Source of the DNA: Minisyncoccota bacterium
GTDB taxonomy: Bacteria; Patescibacteriota; Minisyncoccia; Phycocordibacterales; UBA918
Length of the DNA: 46,505 nt
Assembly (NCBI GenBank): GCA_021129515.1
Contig: JAJOLD010000001.1
Coordinates: forward strand, 1 to 46,505
Direction: 5' to 3'
The notes under the pieces were generated by a model. It saw only the letters and a list, made by a program, of their open reading frames with translations. It made no database searches and was not told the origin of the DNA. Shown here in pieces: positions 9,285-18,019 of this stretch (positions are counted from its first letter, which is position 1; the number at the start of each line of letters is the position of its first letter). A program made the translations under genes and the position numbers.

Positions 9285-9683
9285 GTGAGTATACAAGAGA
9301 AGTATAGGAATAGCAAGTCTCGAGCTGCTGAATCGCACAGTATCATACCGTATCTGCGTACCTACTGGCGTGAAGAACACTATATTGCCGTACTCTTGGT
9401 GTTCGTGGCATTGGTGTCGTTTGCCTTGGGACAATATTCGGTGCGAGGAATACCAATAGTTACTGAACATACCGCACATCATGCGCAGCGCATTCAGATT
9501 GCATCAAGTACTACAGATACGACACCGGTACACTATGTCGCATCAAAAAAGGGCACCAAATACCATTTACCGTGGTGTACAGGTGCTGATCGCATACATG
9601 ATGCTAATAAGGTGTTTTTTGCCTCTCAAGAAGCAGCGATAGCAGCTGGTTATACTCCTGCAGGTAACTGCAAGGGTATATAA
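9285..9683 (+). CDS. Small membrane protein with a C-terminal Ada-type metal-binding-like domain
   Basis: TM segment HYIAVLLVFVALVSFALGQYSV, then VHYVASKKGTKYHLPWCTGADRIHDANKVFFASQEAAIAAGYTPAGNC (two Cys, YHLPWC motif). GTG start at 9285 preferred; ORF is open from 9213. Confidence 0.75.
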   Translation: MSIQEKYRNSKSRAAESHSIIPYLRTYWREEHYIAVLLVFVALVSFALGQYSVRGIPIVTEHTAHHAQRIQIASSTTDTTPVHYVASKKGTKYHLPWCTGADRIHDANKVFFASQEAAIAAGYTPAGNCKGI

Positions 9684-9742
9684 GCCTGATATGCACATAC
9701 TGCAATGCCTTTCTATACCACGTGTACTGATTCGATGTCACT

Positions 9743-10768
9743 ATGCATACCATTGGACTGCTCGACTGTAATAATTTTTTTGTATCGTGTGAACGACTCT
9801 TTCGCCCTGATTTGTTGCATCGCCCTGTAGTGGTGCTTTCTTCAAATGACGGGTGTGTGATTGCGCGCTCTAATGAGGCAAAAGCGCTCGGTATACCCAT
9901 GGGTATACCGTACTTTCACGTGAAAGATATATGCGCCACAGAAAAAATAGTGGTGTTTTCATCGAATGGTGCCTTATATCGTGATATTTCACGGCGTGTC
10001 ATGCATATTGTGGCTGCACTTGGTACTCAATACGAGGTGTATTCTATTGATGAAGCATTTTTTACGGTCCCTACAGATGTCTGCACAAAGACGCTGGTAC
10101 GACGTATTCGGGATACGGTATGGACAGCGGTTGGTGTGCCTGTATCGATTGGTATTGCCTCAACAAAAACAATTGCTAAATACGCTAACACCATGGCAAA
10201 AAACGCTGATGATATCGGGGTTCTTGATGATGCGGCGTGGTATGTTGCGATGTCGAGTTGTTCATGTGGCGCACTCTGGGGGGGTGGTGGACGTACCGCA
10301 GCAACGTTGCGTACACATGGCATACATACCGCTGCTGATATACAGCAACGGGGTATTGGTACCATGCGCGTTGTGCTCGGCATCATCGGTGAGCGGCTAT
10401 ATTTAGAGCTTACAGGATCAGTAGTGGACCCTGTGGGTGCACCACATGAGGATATTGAGCAGCAAAGCGTTACTAGCTCACGCTCCTTTGCCCAAGTAAC
10501 CACAAAGCGGTCTGAGCTCCGGAGTGCCGTTGGGTATCACACGGTACGGCTCGCGGAGAAAATGCGTGCGCGGGGGAAGGTTGCAGGGAAGGTTTTGGTG
10601 CGTATCACCCCAGGCAGGCATGATCGGGAATACGACGCAGTCTATGCTGCTTCAGCACTCATGGCATATGCAACAAACGATACACGCAACTTACTCAAAA
10701 CAGCGCTCGCGTTATGTGCAGAAGTGTACACACCAGGGGTGCGTTATAAAAAGCGGGTTTCACCTTAG
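9743..10768 (+). CDS. umuC: Y-family DNA polymerase (UmuC-like), N-terminal and catalytic part; ends prematurely by a -1 frame disruption
   Basis: MHTIGLLDCNNFFVSCERLFRPDLLHRPVVVLSSNDGCVIARSNEAKALGIPMG, YSIDEAF, SIGIASTKTIAKYAN; ends ...TPGVRYKKRVSP*, while the UmuC C-terminal tail continues in the -1 frame. Confidence 0.93.
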   Translation: MHTIGLLDCNNFFVSCERLFRPDLLHRPVVVLSSNDGCVIARSNEAKALGIPMGIPYFHVKDICATEKIVVFSSNGALYRDISRRVMHIVAALGTQYEVYSIDEAFFTVPTDVCTKTLVRRIRDTVWTAVGVPVSIGIASTKTIAKYANTMAKNADDIGVLDDAAWYVAMSSCSCGALWGGGGRTAATLRTHGIHTAADIQQRGIGTMRVVLGIIGERLYLELTGSVVDPVGAPHEDIEQQSVTSSRSFAQVTTKRSELRSAVGYHTVRLAEKMRARGKVAGKVLVRITPGRHDREYDAVYAASALMAYATNDTRNLLKTALALCAEVYTPGVRYKKRVSP

Positions 10769-10773
10769 GCGAG

Positions 10774-10989
10774 GTGACAGTGTCGGAGCAAACGCCATCG
10801 TTGTTTGCACATACCCACGAAACGCAATCGTCACTCGATGATGTACTCGATAGTATCAACCGCGCACATGGCGCGGGCACCGTACGCCCTGGTGTGGTGC
10901 ATGCGCAGGGTATTGCAACACGGCGTCAGTATCGGTCACCTGCATATGCAACGCAGTGGAGCGATATCTGTACGGTAAAAGCCATATAA
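10774..10989 (+). pseudogene. Frame-shifted C-terminal fragment of the same UmuC-like gene
   Basis: SLDDVLDSINRAHGAGTVRPGVVHAQGIATRRQYRSPAYATQWSDICTVKAI resembles the UmuC C-terminus (LDxLNxxxGxGT...SPxYTTxWxDL); joining at TATAAAAAG gives RYKKAGFTLGEVTVSEQT. Confidence 0.8.
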
Positions 10990-11122
10990 CAGACACGTCT
11001 TTTATGACCGTAATGTGTCTGTAATACATACCATGTTCCATCCCCATACTATCGACATAAGTTATCAACACAAGGTCAAAGACATGGTTGTATAGGTCAC
11101 GTATACTGTAGTCAGGTCGATT

Positions 11123-11195
11123 GAGGTATATAAGTCAACCGATAGGTTATGAGTAAAACGGCTGTACATTTTTTGTACGATTCATAACATACCTC
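11123..11195 (+). promoter_or_regulatory. Candidate structured RNA or hairpin upstream of a (disrupted) surface-protein gene
   Basis: Nested pairing GAGGTAT(11123-11129)/ATACCTC(11189-11195), GTTATGA(11146-11152)/TCATAAC(11182-11188), GTAC(11164-11167)/GTAC(11175-11178). Confidence 0.45.
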
Positions 11196-11278
11196 TCCAT
11201 TGACTTTCTTCGATTGAGACGTATCTCGGCGAGGTCACCCAGATACAACAGTTATTTATTATTTATAATATAAAGTAC

Positions 11279-12407
11279 ATGTACGCTTTACATCTGCAAG
11301 CGTCTATGTACCGAGGGATCGCGACTCTCGTTGCACTAGCGCTTGTATATGGGCTGTAGGAACCCACATGTTCACTCAGAAAGTTGAGGCTGCGAACCTT
11401 ACCAGCATGAGTGACCTTCTTACAGACTCAGCACCCGGTGAGGATTCAGTTCACACGGTACCTTCACCACCCCTAATGGAATGTTAATCGGCGCAGATTT
11501 TGATGTTCAATTCCCAGTAGGATTTGATCTCACTGCACTCGCCATCGGTGATATATCGATGACCGTAGGAGGTGGCGCAGCAACACTTGCTGCAACCGCT
11601 GCTGCCGGCACATGGGGTGTTTCTATCGCAGGTCAAGACGTTACCTTTGAAACACCAACTGATGGGGGAGTCGCATCTTCAACAGAGCTTGTTATTACAA
11701 TCGGGCAAGAGGGAGGTAACATGATTACCAATCCAACTGCCACTACTTCGTATGAAATTACCGTCTCTGGAAGCATGCAGGATTCAGGACAGACACGAGT
11801 GGCAATTATTGACAACGTGCTCGTGACTGCGAACATTAACACAATACTGACGTTTACTATTAGTGGAACGTCCACTGGCGCAACAGTGAATGGTAGTGCG
11901 ACCACTACGTTTGCTGATTCGACCAGTACGGCACTGCCATTTGGGACGCTCAGTTCGGGAGTCTCCAAAACACTGGCACAAGACTTAACAGTTGCAACCA
12001 ACGCCATTAATGGCTATGTGGTAACTGTTGAGCAAGATAGTCAGCTGCAATCATCTACTGGTGCAGATATCGACGGATTCGCCGATGGTGCATGGGATAC
12101 TGATCCAGTAGCATGGACTGCTCCGTCAAATAGTATTACGGACGAAGACACATGGGGTCACTGAGGTCTCACCTCAACTGACGGTACTGCCAACCGGGGC
12201 GGTGGATCAAATGAATTTGGTTCAGACGAATGGGTTGCTGCAAGTACCACACCTATTAATGTGATGTACCATGACGGTCCTGCAGATGGTGTTACTGAAG
12301 ACATCGGACGCGCAACGGTTGGATATCAAATCCAAATTACTGCACTCCAGGAAGCGGGTGACGACTACAACACTACGCTTACATATATTGCAACACCTAC
12401 TTTCTAG
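11279..12407 (+). pseudogene. Secreted surface-protein gene disrupted by two frameshifts and an in-frame TGA
   Basis: MYRGIATLVALALVYGL* (tag 11357), then GTHMFTQKVEAANLTSMSDLLTDSAPGEDSVHTV in another frame, then FTTPNGMLIGADFDVQFP... (ORF 11481-12164) with TGA 12162-12164, then GLTSTDGTANRGGGSNEFGSDEWVAASTTPINVMYHDGPADGVTEDIGRATVGYQIQITALQEAGDDYNTTLTYIATPTF*. Confidence 0.8.
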
Positions 12408-12428
12408 AAAAGTGTCCGTTGCATACAC

Positions 12429-12454
12429 AAAAAACTCCCCTCGGGGAGTTTTTT
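12429..12454 (+). terminator. Intrinsic terminator
   Basis: AAAAAACTCCCC-TC-GGGGAGTTTTTT. Confidence 0.92.
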
Positions 12455-12512
12455 GTTCATACACATGTTGCGTATAAATATCGTTGCTATACATGCTATG
12501 CTTATAGGTACA

Positions 12513-14624
12513 ATGCAGAAATCATTCATTGCTACTGCGGTATGTGTATTGAGTATTTTTTTTGTACACCCCACACAGACAGATGCAGCAACACGATGTA
12601 GCCAGTATACCGGTTCGTCAAATACACCTCGTACCACACTTGGTGCACCGTATGATTTGTTTGATACAGCAAAGACATTGCTGTTTACCGCGGACTGTAC
12701 TGATGATACGCTCAGTATTACTCTAGGAAATACAAAACGGAATCACCTAATGTACAGTATTGTATATGCTGAGTTTGAAGCTGGTCAATATACACCACTC
12801 AAGCTGACTACAACAAATAACCGTATTAGCTCAACCGATTGGTTGCTCATCAACACGGTGCAGGGAGATATTGCGATTCCCCAAAGTGCGCAAGGGAAGA
12901 CTATTAATATCTATGCCTACATGTGCCAAGTGCGCGTAGGTGCAGAAGGAAAAAGCTTGAAATGTGGCTGCAATGAAAATAATCGTGATACGTGTGTGAA
13001 TCAGCATGGTACGCATCTTGGTACTTGGAATCATCAACGAGTAACATTACCAAGTTCGAGTGGTACTCGTGAAGGTGGTGAGAACTATGGTGTTGATACA
13101 CTTGGGCCTGATGTTGTAGAAGATGCGTGGCGACCACCGTATGATGTTGACAATATTATCAAGCCAGTAGACCCTGTACCATATTTAGAAAAGTTTGATT
13201 TACCAAGCTGTAACAGTAGCGACGCATTCATTATTGATAGCAATAGTGATTGGGGACAAATCAATAGCTCACAATATCGAGTGTTCTGTGTAAAGCCAGG
13301 AGATTATCGTGGTGTTGGAAGAATCACCCTCACTGCTGATGGTTCATCATCTAAGCCACGGGTTATCCGATTACTTAATAGCAATGTAACAACCGACAGG
13401 CATATTGTGAATATTGGTGCCGGTGATCTTGCCCGGGTGAAAAGCTTCTACTTTAAAAATGCTGATCACTGGATTATTGACCGTATGTTTATTTCGTATG
13501 GCGAAGCACCACCTGTGCAGTTCCATGGTTCATCGAATAACATTATCAACGGTATGCGGTTGGAAAATGAACATAGTGGTGTGCTGTTTCATCATGGTTC
13601 ACACTATAATATGTTCCAAAACGGATATGTGTATCGACGTGGCGTAGGGGAGAATGTGTGTTTCCACTGGCCAAGCTGGTTTGGTCCTAATGGTATGAGT
13701 CCTGTAATTGCAAAACACAATGCGGTGGTTAATAACGAAATACGTGACTGCGGCGATGGGTTTCAGCCACAGACACATGGAGTTCGAAATGGAAAAGATT
13801 TGAAAGAAGAGTTTGATGGTACAAAAATCATTGCCAATGATATATATCTCACCTCAGACAAGTATGCCGATTGTAGTACGGGACGTCGTACGCCATCGGG
13901 TAAGTGTGCTTGTGCTGAAAATGCAGTTGATATTAAAGTTGGTGGATCTGCGGCACATCCAATGATAGTCAAAGGAAATACCATGTGGGGATGGCGACAG
14001 GCGGTCAAGACGTGCGATGGAAAAGCAACTTCACATAGCGATTGGGGAAATGCTATGCATGCCCACCAAGTCGCCAAAGACATTATTGTGGAGGACAACA
14101 TTATGTTTGATTCTGATAGAGGGTACAGTAGTGTACGACATGCAAAGAATGTTGTGGTACGTAATAATCTCTTCTATAACATTAAAGATTATCCAGTATT
14201 GGTGTATCACGATACAACCAACTGTTCGAGCTTCCGCGGTTTTGGTAATACATCGAGTTGTGTGCTCAATAACTTCACTATTACCAACAATGTCATTCAT
14301 GGAGGAAGAAATTGGTTCTCTGGAGGAACGATTGGCCCAACCAATTCCCGGTTGAGTTGTAATGTGGTGCTCGATGCTGGTGGTGCTGTGGGAAAAAAGA
14401 ATGGCAGCACGCAGGTGTCTCAAAATTCATTTTATGACGCAAGTGCAGGTACGTATGGGGGGTCTGGAGATGTGCGCAAAAGCGGGGTAAGTGCTGCACG
14501 GCATGATGATGTGTGTGTCACGACACGATTCTTCTCAAATCCAACCAAAAAGTGTTTCAACGATGTAAAACCAACTGGGCAAAGTCCACATGCATGTACG
14601 GGAGTAGGGCTTACTAATTGGTAG
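12513..14624 (+). CDS. Secreted protein with a right-handed parallel beta-helix region (polysaccharide-lyase-like fold)
   Basis: Signal peptide MQKSFIATAVCVLSIFFVHPTQTDAA; DAFIIDSNSDWGQINSSQYRVFCVKPGDYRGVGRITLTADGSSSKPRVIRL, then repeated short turns (NNIINGMRLENEHSGVLFHHGSHYNMFQNGYVYRRGVG; NAVVNNEIRDCGDGFQPQTHG; NVVVRNNLFYN). ORF is open from 12453. Confidence 0.8.
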   Translation: MQKSFIATAVCVLSIFFVHPTQTDAATRCSQYTGSSNTPRTTLGAPYDLFDTAKTLLFTADCTDDTLSITLGNTKRNHLMYSIVYAEFEAGQYTPLKLTTTNNRISSTDWLLINTVQGDIAIPQSAQGKTINIYAYMCQVRVGAEGKSLKCGCNENNRDTCVNQHGTHLGTWNHQRVTLPSSSGTREGGENYGVDTLGPDVVEDAWRPPYDVDNIIKPVDPVPYLEKFDLPSCNSSDAFIIDSNSDWGQINSSQYRVFCVKPGDYRGVGRITLTADGSSSKPRVIRLLNSNVTTDRHIVNIGAGDLARVKSFYFKNADHWIIDRMFISYGEAPPVQFHGSSNNIINGMRLENEHSGVLFHHGSHYNMFQNGYVYRRGVGENVCFHWPSWFGPNGMSPVIAKHNAVVNNEIRDCGDGFQPQTHGVRNGKDLKEEFDGTKIIANDIYLTSDKYADCSTGRRTPSGKCACAENAVDIKVGGSAAHPMIVKGNTMWGWRQAVKTCDGKATSHSDWGNAMHAHQVAKDIIVEDNIMFDSDRGYSSVRHAKNVVVRNNLFYNIKDYPVLVYHDTTNCSSFRGFGNTSSCVLNNFTITNNVIHGGRNWFSGGTIGPTNSRLSCNVVLDAGGAVGKKNGSTQVSQNSFYDASAGTYGGSGDVRKSGVSAARHDDVCVTTRFFSNPTKKCFNDVKPTGQSPHACTGVGLTNW

Positions 14625-14781
14625 TGCTGTAGTAACTGTGTATGGTATGTGCAGTGTATAGTGAACCTGCAATGGGGTGCAGTTTCTGTGGTGTGTGTGC
14701 TCTGTCTATAATTTCTTTATGTATAGTGTTTTTCTAGAGATTCATACATTGGAGTGGTATTATTGAACGAAGTTTCAACGT

Positions 14782-15848
14782 ATGCACTATATTCACATAG
14801 CTGCATTTTTAGTATGGGTGCTTATTTCATTTTTTGATACGGCGTCTATTGCACATGCGCAAGGGGGTGCTGCAGGCATCACCCTTGTACCTGCGGTGCT
14901 TGAAACTGCGGCAAATCCTGGAGATACACTCACTGAAACACTCATCATCACCAATCATAACGATGAGGAAAAAGAATTTTTTCTTGTAACAAAGGACATT
15001 ACTGGTGTTGAAGCTGGTGGTGTCCCTATGTTTGCTGAGGAAGGTGCCGAGGTGACTGGATTTGAAATGACAGAATGGATTGCTTTAGACCGCACCTCGG
15101 TAGTGATTCCTGCAGGTGGGGAAGTGCAGATTCCGTTAGTGGTTACGGTGCCTAATGATGCGTCGCCAGGAAGTCACTTCGGTGGTGTATTTGCCTCGGT
15201 TGCCGCACCAAGGTTACGAGAAATTGGTGCGGGTGTTGGTTATGAGGTGGCTAGTATTATTAGTATCCGTATCAATGGAGATGTTATTGATAAGGCGCGC
15301 ATTCGTTCATTTTCCACAAGTAAGCTGATTTATGGTGAAAAGAATGTTGCATTTGAAGCAATGGTTGAGAATCAGGGAAACATTATGATTCGACCACGTG
15401 GTCCGGTCACAATTACAGGTATGTTTGGGAAGCCAGTGACATTTGTAGTGAACGATACCCTTCCGGGGTATTCCCAGGGGCACAACGTCCAATAACCTTT
15501 TCTTGGGAGGAAAAAGGTATTGGTTTTGGAAAATATGACGCAGTACTTGCGCTCGTCTATGATGGGCAAGGTGGGCAAAAAACAATTGATGCGCGTGTGT
15601 CGTTTTGGATTCTGCCGTCAAATATTGTAGTACCGATTCTTGCTGCGCTCTTTGTGCTGTTCTTGGCAGGATACATCTTTGCAAAACTCTATGTCCGACA
15701 AGCAGTTGCACGAGCAACTGGTGGCAGACGAGCTCGAAATGTCCGCACTCGACGGCGGAGAGGTGTATCAAAATTTGCATTTGTTATGGTGTCACTTTTT
15801 GCCGCTGCAGTGGTGTTCTTGATTGTGCTCTTACTGCTTACAGTATAG
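14782..15848 (+). pseudogene. DUF916-like secreted/membrane protein split by one frameshift
   Basis: ORF 14782-15495 (ITLVPAVLETAANPGDTLTETLIITNHNDEEKEFFLV...) shifts near GGGG 15465-15468; the +1 frame continues GVFPGAQRPITFSWEEKGIGFGKYDAVLALVYDGQGGQKTIDARVSFWILPSNIVVPILAALFVLFLAGYIFAKLY... to 15848. Confidence 0.8.
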
Positions 15849-15885
15849 CGTGGACGTGCTACTATGATGGGATACGAAATTGCAT

Positions 15886-16302
15886 ATGAAACAACATTCT
15901 ATGTATCACAAAATACTACGAGTAAGTGCGGTGGTGCTTGCAGTTGTGCTGCTTTTTGATGGTGGATTCGTAGCCCCAATGACCAAACAGCTATCTGAGA
16001 ACACCTCGCAGTATTTAGCGCAAAGTGTGGGGTTGTTTGCGTCGGTAGAGCAAACAGAATTAAATACCTATACCGCACAACTGACCGCAAAAGAACGTGA
16101 GCTTGCAGCACGTGAAGCGGCGCTTGTGGAGCGAGAAATTGCAAACCGCGATTTTGCAACCCCTGAACAACCTGATTATTCAATTTATATCCTTAGTGCC
16201 ATACTCTTTATTCTGACAGTACTTATTGTCTTGAATTATGCACTCGATTGGACTCGTGCTGCACGTCCACGGATGGCTGTGGCTGGAGCTGTGCAGAAGT
16301 AG
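15886..16302 (+). CDS. Small protein with two TM segments and a short coiled coil between them
   Basis: ILRVSAVVLAVVLLFDGGFVAPMT / LTAKERELAAREAALVEREIANRD / YSIYILSAILFILTVLIVLNYALDW. Confidence 0.75.
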   Translation: MKQHSMYHKILRVSAVVLAVVLLFDGGFVAPMTKQLSENTSQYLAQSVGLFASVEQTELNTYTAQLTAKERELAAREAALVEREIANRDFATPEQPDYSIYILSAILFILTVLIVLNYALDWTRAARPRMAVAGAVQK

Positions 16303-16338
16303 CGCTACGAGTAAGTCGTTTCAGCGTATAATGCATAC

Positions 16339-17166
16339 ATGAGACGAGTACTTGGAGGGCTCAGATGGCTTTTGGTGACGATGGGTATTGTCCTACTTAC
16401 GAGTATTACTATTGACGCAACCACCTCACATACCATTAGTCAATCAGCATTGGGCATTTTGGCTCGCACTGTCACGCAAACAACATGTCCTACCGGTATG
16501 GTAGAACATACCACTGCAGACCGTCGTTTTTGTATTGACGTATATGAAGTATCACCGAGCTGAGCCTGTCCGTTTGAGACGATAGCAAGTATTGAAGATA
16601 CTCGTGCAAATATCGATGAGCCAGATTGTATGCCTGTATCAATACACAACGTATCACCATGGGTATATGTCACCACACACCAGGCACGGGCACTGTGTGC
16701 TCGTGCAGGGAAGCGACTGCCGACACATGAGGATTGGTACACCGCTGCGCTCGGGGTGAGTGATGTTGCGTCTGACCCTGTGTGCAATGTTGCAGGACAA
16801 GCTGTGGCAGACACTGGTGCGCATGCGTAGTGTGTATCGGGGAGTGGTATCTATGACAGTATCGGAAATGTATGGGAGTGGATTGATGCATCGGTAACCG
16901 ATGGCAGGTACGGTGCGTCGACGCTGCCTGAAAGTGGCTATGTGCATGGCGTGGATCAGTATGGTGTTGCACTCCTCACTGGTGACACGGGTCATTCCGA
17001 TTATCATCATGATTATGTGTGGACACAGCCTGATGGTACATACAGTATGATGCGTGGTGGTTTTTATGGTAGTGGTACCGATGCTGGTTTGTATAGTATT
17101 CAGGCTGCTGTGGTGTCAGAGTTCTCGGGTGTGGCAGTCGGGTTTCGGTGTGTAAAAGATATCTAG
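16339..17166 (+). pseudogene. FGE-sulfatase/SUMF1-fold secreted protein with two in-frame stops
   Basis: One frame throughout with TGA at 16561-16563 and TAG at 16828-16830; TTHQARALCARAGKRLPTHEDWYTAAL, GIYDSIGNVWEWIDASVTDGRYG, MMRGGFYGSGTDAGLYSIQAAVVSEFSGVAVGFRCVKDI; paralog of the next gene. Confidence 0.85.
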
Positions 17167-17185
17167 TTGTGTATGCAGTAGGACC

Positions 17186-17989
17186 ATGAAAGCAATTAAA
17201 ATAACACTTATTATACTCTGTTCGGGCATTGTGACTGCGCTTGGTATTGATGCTGCGGATACCCTAAAAGGTGCAGAAGGCACCCTCCTTTCACAGGTCA
17301 TCCGCACCAGTGAGACTGGGTGCCCTGCGGGGATGGTGTCTGTTGCGCATGTTGTGGGTGTCCGGTGTGTTGATGTGTATGAGGCAGGTGCGAGTGCTGA
17401 CTGTCCCGTACAACATCCAGCAAATACGTTTGATACGGTTTCGAATCTAAACGATGCTTCGTGTCAGGTAGTGTCAGAGGTATCGGTCGTGCCGTGGCGG
17501 TTTATTACTCGCGATCAGGCGATGCAGATGTGTGCTCGTGCAGGGAAGCGGTTGCCTACAAGTAGTGAGTGGTACCAGCTGAGTTTAGATATGGTTGATG
17601 GAGAACAGCAGTGTAATACGAATACCTCACAAGTGCTCCCAGCAGGAGATACCACGGCCTGTGTATCTTCGCATGGCATATTTGATATGGTTGGGAATGT
17701 ATGGGAATGGGTAGGTGATGATGTGATTGATGGTGTGCACAATGGTCGTGCTCTACCACCTTCTGGATATGTGACCCAAGTTGATGCGGGCGGTATTGCG
17801 GTATATACCGCAGATACGCCATCGGAGGTATTTGGTTCAGATTTCTTCTGGTCAAATGATGTTGGTGCCTTCGGCATGATACGCGGCGGGTACTATGATA
17901 GTGATACTGATGCCGGTATATATACCGTGCATGCAGATACACCACCAAACTTTGCTGGTGCTGCTATTGGTTTTCGATGTGTTAAGTGA
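17186..17989 (+). CDS. Secreted FGE-sulfatase/SUMF1 (C-type-lectin-like) fold protein
   Basis: TRDQAMQMCARAGKRLPTSSEWYQLSL, GIFDMVGNVWEWVGDD, MIRGGYYDSDTDAGIYTVHADTPPNFAGAAIGFRCVK. Confidence 0.85.
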   Translation: MKAIKITLIILCSGIVTALGIDAADTLKGAEGTLLSQVIRTSETGCPAGMVSVAHVVGVRCVDVYEAGASADCPVQHPANTFDTVSNLNDASCQVVSEVSVVPWRFITRDQAMQMCARAGKRLPTSSEWYQLSLDMVDGEQQCNTNTSQVLPAGDTTACVSSHGIFDMVGNVWEWVGDDVIDGVHNGRALPPSGYVTQVDAGGIAVYTADTPSEVFGSDFFWSNDVGAFGMIRGGYYDSDTDAGIYTVHADTPPNFAGAAIGFRCVK

Positions 17990-18019
17990 CCAAACGAGCG
18001 TACGCGACTATTGGGAACC

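Noticed and set aside
10982-11024. ACAGACAC...GTGTCTGT hairpin after umuC as an intrinsic terminator
   Set aside because: Stem is only 8 bp with a long loop and no T-tract afterwards; too weak to call.
12162-16830. Possible stop-codon reassignment (UGA or UAG as sense, as in Gracilibacteria/SR1 for UGA)
   Set aside because: The two dockerin paralogs end at the same residue (FNWTG) with TGA (20124-20126) and TAG (46488-46490), and the intact FGE gene ends with TGA, so both codons function as stops here.
16339-17989. Diversity-generating retroelement target (FGE/C-type-lectin-fold proteins are common DGR targets)
   Set aside because: No reverse transcriptase or template repeat is visible in the window, and the C-terminal RGG(Y/F)Y...GFRCV segment is not enriched in AAY codons.
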